64,000 bases of DNA from Flavobacteriaceae bacterium (GCA_024640565.1 JAHEET010000002.1:248001-312000); one strand, 5' to 3'; shown: positions 33,563 through 42,833, counted from the first letter of the stretch. Numbers and translations: made by a program. Notes: a model not told the origin generated them from the letters alone.

Positions 33563-34429
33563 TTACTTTCTTTTTGGGCGAATTAACCCTTCCTGAGCAA
33601 AAGAGGCAACTAATTGCCCGGTTCTTGTAAATAAATTCCCTTTAGATAGTCCCCTAGCTCCAAAAGAATTAGGAGATTCAGAAGAAAACAACATCCAATC
33701 ATCAAAATCAAAATCTCTAAAAAACCACATCGAATGATCTAAGCTCGCCGTTTGCAAATTGCCAAAATTGGCCTTACTTGCATTTGGATTGATAGCTGCA
33801 TTTAAGACATTGTAATCAGAGATGTAAGTGAGAATTTGCTGTTTCGTTTGAAGGTCTAATCCATTAGAGCCTCCCTTTAATTTAAACCAAATTCTGTCTT
33901 CTGCAGGCAAGTCTTTAGGATCTAAAGGATTTGGGATCACTGTGGGTTTAAATTCGATAGGCCTTTCGATGCTTAAAAATGCTTTCATATTTTTGGGGAT
34001 AAAGTCTCCAAATTGTTCTACCATTTCACTCCAGCTAATTAATTCTTCGGGTTGTTTTATATTGCTTTCCATAGCTTTTTGGTGGGTATACCCCTTCTCA
34101 ATTTTATGAAAAGAAGCTGCTAGAATAAAAATGGTTACTCCATTTTGTGTCGCCTTTACACGACGGGTAGAAAAACTTCCACCATCTCGCATTTCTTCTA
34201 CTTCAAAAATGATAGGAATTTCTAATTTTCCTGCTTCCAAAAAATAGGAATGTAAAGAATGTAGTATCCGCTCTTTTGGTACCGTTCTATTTGCTGCATT
34301 TAAAGATTGTGCTAAAACTTGTCCTCCAAAAACGTTGGGGCTCCCAATAGTTTTACTCACTCCTTTAAAAGTGTTTTTGCCTATTTTTTCTAAGTTCAAT
34401 AAAGCAATTAAATCGTTAACGTTTTTCAT
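33563..34429 (-). CDS. tesB: Acyl-CoA thioesterase II
   Basis: 288 aa double hot-dog thioesterase that hydrolyses medium- and long-chain acyl-CoA. Segments of the family are clear: FGGQVLAQSLNAANRTV, LHSLHSYFLEAG, RDGGSFSTRRVKATQNG, and the C-terminal TASLDHSMWFF with the catalytic Asp, followed by TRTGQLVASFAQEGLIR (catalytic Gln in the FAQEGLIR block). Normal length. Its start overlaps the 3' end of the acyltransferase gene upstream by 14 bases, so both are likely one transcript. Confidence 0.93.
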   Translation of the reverse strand: MKNVNDLIALLNLEKIGKNTFKGVSKTIGSPNVFGGQVLAQSLNAANRTVPKERILHSLHSYFLEAGKLEIPIIFEVEEMRDGGSFSTRRVKATQNGVTIFILAASFHKIEKGYTHQKAMESNIKQPEELISWSEMVEQFGDFIPKNMKAFLSIERPIEFKPTVIPNPLDPKDLPAEDRIWFKLKGGSNGLDLQTKQQILTYISDYNVLNAAINPNASKANFGNLQTASLDHSMWFFRDFDFDDWMLFSSESPNSFGARGLSKGNLFTRTGQLVASFAQEGLIRPKRK

Positions 34430-35615
34430 TTTCAGTTACTTTTTTAAAGGGAAATTTTTGATGAAAAGGAGTGGGCTCAATTCGCTGTAAAAATAACTTT
34501 AAAATTCTATTTTTGATAGATTTCTTGTGCCGAATATACATTGTTAAATCTTGTGGAATTGCGCCTATAGAACTTTTAATTTCACTAGCAGTTCTTCCAA
34601 AATTTAAGAGCTTTATTCTCTTTTGAATGGCAATTTTAATATAGTCGTATAACATTCTTTGATAGATCGCATGGGTCTTATTTAAGGGGTAATCAATTCC
34701 CACAAAATGGGCATCCAAAGAATTTTTATTGATGATTCCAGACATAAATCCAACGACTTTCTCATCTAAAAAATAAACCTTAAGTAGATAGTTGTCTTGG
34801 AGTCTTTCTTTTAAACGAATGTAGGTTTCTAGGTTAAAGTCGCCCAAATTAAAATCCGCTTTGGAAGAAACCTTTTTATAGAGTGCTGTCATTTCTGGGA
34901 GTAACTGTTCAATGTTTTCTAATGTCACATCTGCTCTTTTGAGTACTGCACTTCGTTGCAGCGCTTTTTTGGCTTTTACTCGAAATTTTGTTTTTAATGC
35001 AGCGAGATAGTCCTCAAAAGTTTGCCAATTTTCTGCTACGTGCAAAAGCATGTTGGGTTCTACTAAAAATGGACTGTAATTGTAATCTTTTAAAGCGTCG
35101 GTGACGGATAAGGATTCGTTTATAAAATCTTTTATTAAGAAGAAATTAACTTGTTTTTTTAACATTGGATTGCTATTCACAAAATGTAAGATTGCTTTGG
35201 CAAGTTCTTTAAGAGTGGCTTTTTTGTTTTGATTTTTTTCGATAAAGACGCCATGTTCACCGCTTACAAAGGTGTTGCCACAAATTAATATTTTTAAGGG
35301 TTTTTTCTTTGGAAATAGGTGTAATTTCTGCCCCATTAGTTTAATTTTCCGAACTAAAACTTCTAATTCATTTTTGATATCATCTATATAGAAATCTATT
35401 AATTGTAATGAAGCAAAAGCGACTGGATTTTTCTTTGCATCTAAGAGAACGATATAAGTAAACGTAATTTCAGCGTTGTTTTCTTCGATAGAAAGCAAGA
35501 AGTCTCTATGAAAATAAAGATTTTTTTCACAATTTAATGCGTCCCATAAGTTTTCAGGAATGTCTGATATTGACGAAAAGTACAGGGCGTTATTTGTGGT
35601 TGTACAAGGTTTCAA
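34416..35615 (-). CDS. FemAB/GNAT-like N-acyltransferase
   Basis: 399 aa, soluble, double-GNAT architecture of the peptidogalycan-biosynthesis/FemAB-related superfamily. Recognisable parts are YFHRDFLLSIEE near the N-terminus, the central FRVKAKKALQRS basic segment, and the C-terminal GNAT-like SGIINKNSLDAHFVGIDYPLNKTHAIYQRMLYDYIKIAI and LNFGRTASEIKSSIGA. Related proteins transfer acyl or aminoacyl groups onto lipid or wall precursors; the substrate is not known. Downstream overlap with tesB hints at acyl-CoA use. Lys-rich throughout. Confidence 0.7.
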   Translation of the reverse strand: MKPCTTTNNALYFSSISDIPENLWDALNCEKNLYFHRDFLLSIEENNAEITFTYIVLLDAKKNPVAFASLQLIDFYIDDIKNELEVLVRKIKLMGQKLHLFPKKKPLKILICGNTFVSGEHGVFIEKNQNKKATLKELAKAILHFVNSNPMLKKQVNFFLIKDFINESLSVTDALKDYNYSPFLVEPNMLLHVAENWQTFEDYLAALKTKFRVKAKKALQRSAVLKRADVTLENIEQLLPEMTALYKKVSSKADFNLGDFNLETYIRLKERLQDNYLLKVYFLDEKVVGFMSGIINKNSLDAHFVGIDYPLNKTHAIYQRMLYDYIKIAIQKRIKLLNFGRTASEIKSSIGAIPQDLTMYIRHKKSIKNRILKLFLQRIEPTPFHQKFPFKKVTENEKR

Positions 35616-36057
35616 ATGATTTCATATTTGAGTTCAACAGCATTGCTTTTTCTAAGCAAAATTTTTAAGAAGCAAAGTTCTATTTTCTTGGGTTATGATC
35701 TACTATTTAATGGAACTAATTTCCTTTCATTTTCCGCATTTTTCAACTTCTTAGGATCAATTTTAAAATAGAACATCTTTTTTGTAATGCTAAGGTGCTA
35801 AAAAAAAATGATTTGATAAAACAATCGCTTTTTTGACCAAATCAAGGGTTAACAATTTTAGGGAAGTATTCAAAAAAAGTATATTTGCTCATCTCTTTGT
35901 AATTTTTGGTTTAAGTAAGAAGCTCAATTTACAAATCATGCGTAATAGATTGTTATCAATTTAAAAGTAGTGTCAAACTAATGCAAATTAATAGAAATTC
36001 AATGATCGCAATTGAATAGAGATATTCTAAAAAAACTTTTTATCATACTCTTTACAA
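35616..36057. promoter_or_regulatory. 442-base intergenic region between divergent genes
   Basis: No protein or RNA gene seen. It holds a plus-strand -7 box TATATTTG (35880-35887), 170 bases before the methyltransferase ATG, so that transcript would have a long leader. A hairpin TGATTTG (35809-35815)/CAAATCA (35838-35844) with inner AAAA/TTTT lies upstream of it, and a weaker one TTGCTT/AAGCAA near 35643-35662. No promoter for the minus-strand acyltransferase was recognised. Confidence 0.4.
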
Positions 36058-36639
36058 ATGGATTTATCAGAAAAAGCTTGGGACAATCGGTATTTAAATA
36101 ATGATATTGGCTGGGATTTGGGAACCGTTTCTCCGCCCTTAAAAGCATATTTTGATCAATTAGAAAACAAAGAATTGAAGATTTTAATTCCAGGAGGTGG
36201 AAATGCTTATGAAGCAGAATATCTTTTCAAGAATGGGTTTGTCAATGTTTTTGTGGTGGATTTGTCAAAAACTGCGATTGACAACATCAAAAAAAGAATT
36301 CCAGAATTTCCCTCCTCCCATTTAATCATTGGCGATTTTTTTGAAGTTGAGGATGTATTCGATGTAATTATAGAGCAAACATTTTTCTGCGCACTAAACC
36401 CAAACTTAAGAGAACATTATGCACAGAAAATGCACCAACTTTTAAAAGAAAAGGGCACACTTGCCGGGGTGCTTTTTAATGTTCCTTTGTTCACGGATAG
36501 ACCTCCATTTGGGGGTACTAAAGAAGAATATCTAAGGTATTTTCAGCCTTATTTTCAGGTTCATGTTATGGCGCCTTGCTACAACTCGTATTCAAAAAGA
36601 AGCGGGAAAGAACTCTTTATGAAACTGACAAAAGCATAA
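36058..36639 (+). CDS. SAM-dependent methyltransferase, thiopurine methyltransferase (TPMT) type
   Basis: 193 aa. N-terminal WDNRYLNNDIGWDLGTVSPPLKAYF is the TPMT-family substrate region, followed by the SAM-binding loop LIPGGGNAYEAEYL, VFVVDLSKTAIDNI and DVIIEQTFFCALNP. TPMT relatives methylate thiol, selenium or tellurium compounds or halides; the true substrate is unknown. It stands alone after a long AT-rich gap and converges with the acyl-CoA dehydrogenase gene. Confidence 0.85.
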   Translation: MDLSEKAWDNRYLNNDIGWDLGTVSPPLKAYFDQLENKELKILIPGGGNAYEAEYLFKNGFVNVFVVDLSKTAIDNIKKRIPEFPSSHLIIGDFFEVEDVFDVIIEQTFFCALNPNLREHYAQKMHQLLKEKGTLAGVLFNVPLFTDRPPFGGTKEEYLRYFQPYFQVHVMAPCYNSYSKRSGKELFMKLTKA

Positions 36640-36677
36640 TCGTCTTTGTTTCTTATGATGAAAACCTGTTTCGTTTT

Positions 36678-37856
36678 TTATTTAAAAGCATTGAATCCGG
36701 TGATGTCTAAACCTGTAATTAGTAGGTGAATGTCGTGGGTTCCTTCATAGGTAATAACACTCTCTAAATTCATCATGTGACGCATAATTGAGTATTCGCC
36801 TGTAATTCCCATTCCTCCTAGCATTTGCCTTGCTTCTCGGGCAATTTTAATTGCCATATCTACATTGTTTCTTTTCGCCATTGAGATCTGTGCAGAGCTT
36901 GCTTTTCCGTCGTTTTTTAACTTTCCTAATCTCCATGCCAATAGCTGTGCTTTGGTAATTTCGGTGATCATTTCAGCCAATTTCTTTTGTTGTAATTGAA
37001 ACTGCCCAATTGGCTTTCCAAATTGTTCTCGTTCTTTTACATAACGCAACGCCGTATCGTAACAATCCATTGCAGCTCCAATGGCCCCCCATGCAATTCC
37101 AAAACGAGCAGAATCTAGGCAGCCCAGAGGTGCGCCCAATCCAGATTTGTTTGGCAATAGATTTTCTTTTGGCACTTTTACATTGTCAAAAATAAGTTCG
37201 CCAGTTGCAGACGCTCGTAACGACCATTTGTTATGTGTCTCCGGTGTAGAAAAACCTTCCATGCCGCGTTCTACAATTAAACCATGAATTCTACCCTCTT
37301 CGTTTTTTGCCCAGACAACAGCCACTTGTGCAAATGGTGCGTTTGAAATCCACATTTTTGCTCCGTTTAAAAGATAATGATCTCCCATATCTTTATAATT
37401 TGTTGTTATACCCGCAGGGTTTGAACCATGATTTGGCTCGGTCAAACCAAAACAACCCATCCATTCGCCAGCGGCTAATTTTGGTAAGTATTTTTTACGT
37501 TGCGCTTCATTTCCGTACTGAAAAATTGGATACATCACCAATGATGACTGAACAGAGGCTGTAGAGCGCACTCCGGAGTCTCCACGTTCTATTTCTTGCA
37601 TGATTAGTCCATAAGAAATTTGATCCAATCCAGCACCACCGTACTCCTCAGGGATATAAGGGCCAAAAGCTCCAATGCCTGCTAAACCTTTTATAATTTG
37701 CGCTGGAAATGCTGCTTTTTGAGCATATTCCTCTATTATTGGAGATACATCACGTTTTACCCAATCACGGGCAGCTTCACGAATTAACTTGTGCTCTTCC
37801 GTTAATAAGTCGTCGATATTATAATAATCGGGTGCTTGAAATAAATCTGGCTTCAT
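36678..37856 (-). CDS. gcdH: Acyl-CoA dehydrogenase, glutaryl-CoA dehydrogenase type
   Basis: 392 aa FAD enzyme. Glutaryl-CoA dehydrogenases oxidise and decarboxylate glutaryl-CoA to crotonyl-CoA in lysine and tryptophan breakdown. Family features: EYGGAGLDQISYGLIMQEIERGDSGVRSTASVQSSLVMYPI, CFGLTEPNHGSNP (FAD contact), KMWISNAPFA, and the catalytic base Glu371 in TYEGTHDIH. RSTASVQSSLVM and the Arg in this segment are typical of GcdH rather than short-chain dehydrogenases. The product would be a substrate for an enoyl-CoA hydratase such as the one at 1866. A perfect palindrome lies over its promoter. Confidence 0.88.
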   Translation of the reverse strand: MKPDLFQAPDYYNIDDLLTEEHKLIREAARDWVKRDVSPIIEEYAQKAAFPAQIIKGLAGIGAFGPYIPEEYGGAGLDQISYGLIMQEIERGDSGVRSTASVQSSLVMYPIFQYGNEAQRKKYLPKLAAGEWMGCFGLTEPNHGSNPAGITTNYKDMGDHYLLNGAKMWISNAPFAQVAVVWAKNEEGRIHGLIVERGMEGFSTPETHNKWSLRASATGELIFDNVKVPKENLLPNKSGLGAPLGCLDSARFGIAWGAIGAAMDCYDTALRYVKEREQFGKPIGQFQLQQKKLAEMITEITKAQLLAWRLGKLKNDGKASSAQISMAKRNNVDMAIKIAREARQMLGGMGITGEYSIMRHMMNLESVITYEGTHDIHLLITGLDITGFNAFK

Positions 37857-37886
37857 AAAGGGTTTCTTATAAATTTAAAATTTTAA

Positions 37887-37920
37887 CAAATTTATCAAAT
37901 ATTGTTAAATTTTTAACAAT
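37887..37920 (-). promoter_or_regulatory. Promoter and 20-bp palindromic operator candidate upstream of gcdH
   Basis: Minus-strand -7 box TAAATTTG (plus 37887-37894), 30 bases from the ATG. Directly behind it lies the perfect dyad ATTGTTAAA-TT-TTTAACAAT (37901-37920), covering the space where a -33 TTG (plus CAA 37917-37919) would sit. A half-site TTTTAACAA recurs at 37881-37889, exactly 30 bases from the one at 37911. The layout suggests a dimeric repressor site. Confidence 0.5.
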
Positions 37921-38028
37921 ACTTTGGTAAAAATAATTGTTTAATTTAGAGTTAAAAATACGGATGTTTTTTAAAGTTAACGATTGGAAAATGATAAAAA
38001 GTTATTGTTTTCTTTTAAGTTTGTACAG

Positions 38029-38421
38029 ATGAAGCACACCTTAGTAAAATTGGAGCGATTAAAAAGTAAGAAACTCATTGAAAAATTATATGAGCAGGGG
38101 AGTTCTGTGAAATCTTTTCCTTTAAGAATGGTGTATCTGCAAACAAAACATACTTCAGATTTTCCTGCTCAAGTAGGGGTTTCCGTTTCTAAAAGAAATT
38201 TTAAGTCGGCAGTTGACAGAAATCGAATTAAAAGATTGCTACGAGAATCGTATCGTTTGCAAAAAGAAATTTTGTATGATCATATACAAAACCCCTATGT
38301 TTTTATGATTTCGTATCTTGGTAAAGAAGAAATAAAGTACGAAGAAATGTATGCAAAAATGACCATGCTGTTGACATTGTTTGTCGCGGAAACTAAAAAG
38401 AAAACCGATGCGCCTATTTAA
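38029..38421 (+). CDS. rnpA: Ribonuclease P protein component
   Basis: 130 aa basic protein that assists the RNase P RNA in cutting 5' leaders from pre-tRNAs. N-terminal LVKLERLKSKKLIEKLYEQG and the RNR signature (KRNFKSAVDRNRIKRLLRESYR) identify it. The frame opens at a TTG (37984), but the ATG at 38029 gives the normal N-terminus. It is not next to rpmH or dnaA; instead its end overlaps the processing-protease gene by 14 bases. A TAAGTTTG box at 38016-38023 is too near the ATG to be trusted. Confidence 0.93.
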   Translation: MKHTLVKLERLKSKKLIEKLYEQGSSVKSFPLRMVYLQTKHTSDFPAQVGVSVSKRNFKSAVDRNRIKRLLRESYRLQKEILYDHIQNPYVFMISYLGKEEIKYEEMYAKMTMLLTLFVAETKKKTDAPI

Positions 38422-40048
38422 TTTAAAAAAAAGTACAGCTTTTGTCCTCATTGGAGTTACTCTTTTTTTGACATACTCCTTTAAGTCTAATTTTTTTGAA
38501 GTTGCCAAACAAATAGAGATTTATAATATGTTGTTTAAGGAATTAAACATGTATTATATTGATGAGGTCAATCCTGCGGAATTAACAAACAAAGCAATTC
38601 AGAATACGTTAAAAGATTTAGACCCTTATACAAGTTTTTATGATGAACAAGCTGTGGAAGACGCTCGTATAAGACGTGCTGGAGAATATGGCGGTATTGG
38701 AGTTGCGGTTTATTACACAAAGAAAGGAATTCAATTAAAAGAAATTTATAAAGGGTATGCTGCAGATCGGGCAAATCTAAAGGCGGGAGATGTTATCATT
38801 TCTGTAGATGGTCAATCTCTAAAAGAGATGGAGCAAGCGCAATGCGCACTCTTTTTAAAAGGAATTCCTAAAAGTACTTTCGATGTTGAATTTGAGCGAA
38901 ATGGGAGGGTTTTTAAAAAAGAATTGAGCAGGGATAAAATTATCGTAAACCCCGTGCCTTTTTCGGATATGATTGATCAAGAAACGGGATATATTCCCCT
39001 AACAGAATTTAGTGAAAAAGCCTCTTTTGAAGTAAAAAAGGCCTACCGTAAATTGAAGAAATTAGGAATGACCAAATTGGTTTTCGACTTGCGCTCTAAT
39101 CCGGGTGGATCTCTTTTAGAAGCGATACATATCTCTAATTTCTTTCTTCCAAAAGGCAAAAAAATTGTTTCAACAAAAGCAAAAGTTAAAAAATGGAGCA
39201 ATACCTATTTTAGCAAAAATGCCCCCTTAGATTTAGAGATTCCTATTGTTGTTTTGGTAAACGGACGTTCTGCATCGGCATCAGAAATTGTGAGTGGTGC
39301 GCTACAAGACTATGACAGGGCTGTGATTATGGGGCAGCGTTCTTTTGGAAAAGGATTGGTACAGCGCTATCGGGAATTGACCTATGGGACCCAATTAAAA
39401 GTGACGATTTCAAAATATTATACACCCAGTGGTCGGTGTATTCAAGAACTGGATTATGCAAATAGGGATGAACAAGGGAATATCCCTAAGTTTTCCGATG
39501 CTAGAATCAATGCTTTTCAAACAACAAATGGAAGAACGGTTTATGATGGTGGTGGTATTTTACCCGATGTTGTTATTCAAACTTCCAATGCAACTTCGGT
39601 CACAAAAAAGCTCCTAGCTTCTCGGACTATTTTCAATTTTGTAACGGATTATTATTATCAGAAAAAACCCCTAACCGATTTGGAAAGATTTCAATTTTCA
39701 GATACTGTGTTTAAAGATTTTATCGAATACGTAAGAAAAGATACTGTTTTTAAAACTGATGAAGAGCAATTGTTTAGAAGGGCTTTGAGTACGTTTGTAA
39801 AGGATAAAGAAACGACCCTTGATAAAGAATTTAAGAAAATCCATGAAGTACTTATAGCAGATAAAATTAGTGATATTTCAAAAAATAAAGATCTTATAGA
39901 GGATTTTCTAAAAGAAGAAATTTTAACACGCTATTTTTATCAAGAAGGGGTCTACAAAAATAAGTTAAAAGAAGATCGTGTTCTGTTGGAGGCAGTGGCG
40001 TTATTAAAGCAACCCAAAAAGTATTTGAAAGTTTTGTCTGGAAAATAA
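38408..40048 (+). CDS. S41 C-terminal processing peptidase
   Basis: 546 aa periplasmic serine protease. An uncleaved or signal-anchor segment (about 12-28) is followed by a PDZ domain (about 85-165, with YGGIGVAVYYTKKGI and LKAGDVIISVDGQ) and the S41 core. The catalytic pair is Ser290 in RSASASEIV and Lys315 in SFGKG, 25 residues apart as in E. coli Prc. A helical C-terminal extension of about 150 residues follows. ATG 38408 is preferred over 38381, which would lie deeper in rnpA. Substrates are probably envelope proteins or wall hydrolases. Confidence 0.92.
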   Translation: MRLFNLKKSTAFVLIGVTLFLTYSFKSNFFEVAKQIEIYNMLFKELNMYYIDEVNPAELTNKAIQNTLKDLDPYTSFYDEQAVEDARIRRAGEYGGIGVAVYYTKKGIQLKEIYKGYAADRANLKAGDVIISVDGQSLKEMEQAQCALFLKGIPKSTFDVEFERNGRVFKKELSRDKIIVNPVPFSDMIDQETGYIPLTEFSEKASFEVKKAYRKLKKLGMTKLVFDLRSNPGGSLLEAIHISNFFLPKGKKIVSTKAKVKKWSNTYFSKNAPLDLEIPIVVLVNGRSASASEIVSGALQDYDRAVIMGQRSFGKGLVQRYRELTYGTQLKVTISKYYTPSGRCIQELDYANRDEQGNIPKFSDARINAFQTTNGRTVYDGGGILPDVVIQTSNATSVTKKLLASRTIFNFVTDYYYQKKPLTDLERFQFSDTVFKDFIEYVRKDTVFKTDEEQLFRRALSTFVKDKETTLDKEFKKIHEVLIADKISDISKNKDLIEDFLKEEILTRYFYQEGVYKNKLKEDRVLLEAVALLKQPKKYLKVLSGK

Positions 40049-40062
40049 AACAATCAAATGAG

Positions 40063-40070
40063 TATCTTCG
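40063..40070 (+). promoter_or_regulatory. Putative -7 box for the polysaccharide locus
   Basis: TATCTTCG followed by CA, 7 of 8 matches to TANNTTTG, with TTTG at 40033-40036 (26-base spacer), 9 bases before the ATG at 40080. Confidence 0.35.
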
Positions 40071-40079
40071 CATAAATAA

Positions 40080-41771
40080 ATGAGCATGACATCACCAAAG
40101 AAAATTGAAAGAACCAGAGCACAAGAGTCTACCAATGCCATAGAAAAATTATACATTTCTATGCGTCATTTATTTAGTAGGGGCTTTTATAAGCCGATGG
40201 GAATCTCTGGTGAAACTCTACGAAAATCTTTGTTACTTCTTCGCCCAGAAATCTATGGATCTATTGCAGAAGAAAGAGTTGAATTAAACGGACTTGTATA
40301 TGTTATAGAACGTTTGCCAGAAGGAATTGAAGAATGTCAGTTTATTAACTTAACGGCAGATGAAGGGTATAAAAATTCTCACTTCAAAACGATTATTCCG
40401 CCAAAAAGAAGGAGAAATTGTTATCGGATTGATAAAGATCAAATGAATATCGAGATTACCCGAGGGCGATCAGAAATTTATGATATTTTAACGCACCTTA
40501 CTTTTTTATTTATAGAATCTCACAAAATAAACGAACGTGTAAGCATTAACGATGGAAAAGATTTTACACGCGAATGGAAAAATCTAGAAGCAGTTGTTTT
40601 ACTTCAAAAAGAACTAACGAATCAAGCGTTAGAACTTACAATTGCCCACTTGGGAAATATTTTAGGAAGATCGTATAGTGAAGTTTCTAATGTATATCAT
40701 ACGTTTGCTACGGAGGAAAACCCACATCGTTTTTTTCAATTGATTTATTGGTTGGGAAAATTGGCCAATAATGAAGTTCATGAAGGAGAAAAACGTTCGG
40801 TAACCTTTAGTTCTGTTTTAATAGAAGAAATTGGACATCATATTTATGGGGATATCTGGGCAGATAACATTAAAAAAACGCTCTTAGAAAATAATTTAAT
40901 TCACAGACCAATACATATTATTAGTGCAAACATGCACAGCGTGTTAAATTCTATTTATGCAGAAAAAGCGCTGCCTGAGGAAGCTAAAAAGGCCAAAAAT
41001 TTTGAACTTTTTGAACTGATGAGTGCGGTCAATAGTACGCCCTTACAAAAAGCGGTAAAGGATTTTGCTTCTAAAAATGGACTGATTTATTTAAAAGATA
41101 CTTCGGGGACCAATATTAATGTACAAATTATAGATGCCAATAAAATAAATGGAGATGTTACAACGTTTACAAAAGGAAGTTCCAACGAAGCATCTCCTGT
41201 AATTATTGTAATGGATTACGCTTTTGGAGAACAAGCCTATGAAACTATGGATGAATTGTTAAAACCATACAATTCAAAAAATGGAAAAATTCATTTGAAT
41301 GTACAATCGGTTTCAATTATGGGGAAAGCAGGTATTTTAGAAGGTGGAAAAGGAGATATTATGATTCCTTCTGCTCATATTTTTGAGGGGACCGCAGACA
41401 ATTATCCTTTTAAAAATGAATTGACAAAAGAAGATTTAGAAGGGTTTGGTGTTCAGGTTTTTGACGGAACCATGGTCTCTGTTTTAGGAACTTCTTTACA
41501 GAATAAGGATTTATTAAAGTTTTTTCACGACTCTACCTGGAATGTCATAGGTTTAGAAATGGAAGGAGCCCATTATCAAAAAGCAATTCAATCTGCTTCT
41601 AAAATAAGAGGTAATATTTCAGAAGATGTAAAAGTCAGGTATGCTTATTACGCATCAGACAACCCATTAGAGACTGGAGCAACATTGGCCTCTGGTGGGT
41701 TAGGAATGACAGGCGTTACACCCACCTATGCAATTACAAAAAGAATTATAGAGCAAATTTTTAACAGTTAG
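40080..41771 (+). CDS. DUF6909 family protein with nucleoside-phosphorylase-like C-terminus
   Basis: 563 aa, no signal peptide, so cytoplasmic. The N-terminal 330 residues are helical and specific to Bacteroidota (KLYISMRHLFSRGFYKPMGISGETLRKSLL, IEEIGHHIYGDIWADNI). The C-terminal part resembles the phosphorylase/nucleosidase fold: SPVIIVMDYAFGEQAYETMDELL, SIMGKAGILEGGKGDIMIPSAHIFEGT, and GLEMEGAHYQKAI with Glu493-Met-Glu495-Gly496, the ribose-binding EMEG of MTA/SAH and AMP nucleosidases. A nucleotide-cleaving role is therefore plausible but unproven. It lies 25 bases before the wzz-like gene in the same direction. Confidence 0.7.
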   Translation: MSMTSPKKIERTRAQESTNAIEKLYISMRHLFSRGFYKPMGISGETLRKSLLLLRPEIYGSIAEERVELNGLVYVIERLPEGIEECQFINLTADEGYKNSHFKTIIPPKRRRNCYRIDKDQMNIEITRGRSEIYDILTHLTFLFIESHKINERVSINDGKDFTREWKNLEAVVLLQKELTNQALELTIAHLGNILGRSYSEVSNVYHTFATEENPHRFFQLIYWLGKLANNEVHEGEKRSVTFSSVLIEEIGHHIYGDIWADNIKKTLLENNLIHRPIHIISANMHSVLNSIYAEKALPEEAKKAKNFELFELMSAVNSTPLQKAVKDFASKNGLIYLKDTSGTNINVQIIDANKINGDVTTFTKGSSNEASPVIIVMDYAFGEQAYETMDELLKPYNSKNGKIHLNVQSVSIMGKAGILEGGKGDIMIPSAHIFEGTADNYPFKNELTKEDLEGFGVQVFDGTMVSVLGTSLQNKDLLKFFHDSTWNVIGLEMEGAHYQKAIQSASKIRGNISEDVKVRYAYYASDNPLETGATLASGGLGMTGVTPTYAITKRIIEQIFNS

Positions 41772-41795
41772 AAAAAGAAATAAACAAAAATAACG

Positions 41796-42833
41796 ATGGC
41801 AACTAATCAACAAAACAAGGAAGAAGAAGTAGATTTAGGATCTTTATTTGCAATTATCGGAAAAGGATTCTCTAATTTATTTCACTGGATCGGTAAAATT
41901 TTTAAAGGATTTTTTCACTTTATAATTTCTATTTTACTTTTTTTAAAGCAACATATTCTACCCATTGGAATTGCAGGAATCCTTGGTTTCCTACTTGGTG
42001 TTTTTCTAGAGCTTAAAAATCCAAAAAGGTATTCTTCAGACTTAGTTTTACAAACTAATTTTAAAAGTTCAAGACAACTTTATGATAATATTGATTTTTA
42101 CAATAGTCTTGTAAAACAAAAAGATACGTTAGGTCTCGAACAAACCTTTGGATTGGATAAACAAGCTGCTGCTTCCTTAAAAAAATTCACCATAACTCCC
42201 ATTAAAAACCAAAACGATATTATTTCGGGGTATGATGAATTAATTTTAAAGTCAGATACAGCCACGGTAAGGAGGTATGAATTTGAAGATTTTAAAAAAT
42301 CTTTTTCGGATTATGATTATAAATTACATGAAATTACGGTCGTTGCTGAGACAAATAATATTTTTAAGGCAGTGGGGGATGTAATTATCACTTCAGTTGT
42401 AGCTAATGACTATTTCAAAACATTAAAGAATATTACAAATGAAAATTTAAATCGATTAGATTCTAGATATCGTCAAAATTTAGTGCAAATAGATTCTTTT
42501 GGAAAGGTGTTCATGCAAGTATTATTAGCAGATTCAAAAAAAGTATCTACGGGGACCAATATCGATTTTGCAGGAGAAAATAGATCCTCAAAAGAAATAG
42601 AGCTTTTTTATACAAATCAAAGGATCAACGAACTTTTAGATGAAGTTACAGCAGCAAAATTAGAAAAAAATCAAATTATCAACATTGTTTCCAATTTTGA
42701 ACCTATTGGAAAAGAATTAAATGGAGTGACAGAAAATAAAGCATTTCAGTTCGCGGTATTATTTGTTTTGGCATGTGTCTTAGGATTACTGTTCTTAAAG
42801 TTGAATGCTTATTTAGATAACTATAAAAAATAA
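41796..42833 (+). CDS. wzz: Wzz-like polysaccharide chain-length protein
   Basis: 345 aa. Polysaccharide co-polymerases set the length of Wzy-made glycans in the inner membrane. Two membrane segments flank a large periplasmic domain: about 46-70 (with amphipathic helices before it) and about 317-337. After the first is the family's RYSSDLVLQTNF strand. No Walker motifs or tyrosine-rich tail, so it is not a Wzc kinase. The 45-residue cytoplasmic N-terminus is longer than in enterobacterial Wzz. It precedes rmlB by 7 bases. Confidence 0.75.
   Translation: MATNQQNKEEEVDLGSLFAIIGKGFSNLFHWIGKIFKGFFHFIISILLFLKQHILPIGIAGILGFLLGVFLELKNPKRYSSDLVLQTNFKSSRQLYDNIDFYNSLVKQKDTLGLEQTFGLDKQAAASLKKFTITPIKNQNDIISGYDELILKSDTATVRRYEFEDFKKSFSDYDYKLHEITVVAETNNIFKAVGDVIITSVVANDYFKTLKNITNENLNRLDSRYRQNLVQIDSFGKVFMQVLLADSKKVSTGTNIDFAGENRSSKEIELFYTNQRINELLDEVTAAKLEKNQIINIVSNFEPIGKELNGVTENKAFQFAVLFVLACVLGLLFLKLNAYLDNYKK

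Noticed and set aside
35643..35662. Hairpin TTGCTT/AAGCAA with T-run as a terminator
   Set aside because: No plus-strand gene lies upstream that it could end, and the stem is short and AT-rich; kept only as a note in the intergenic region.
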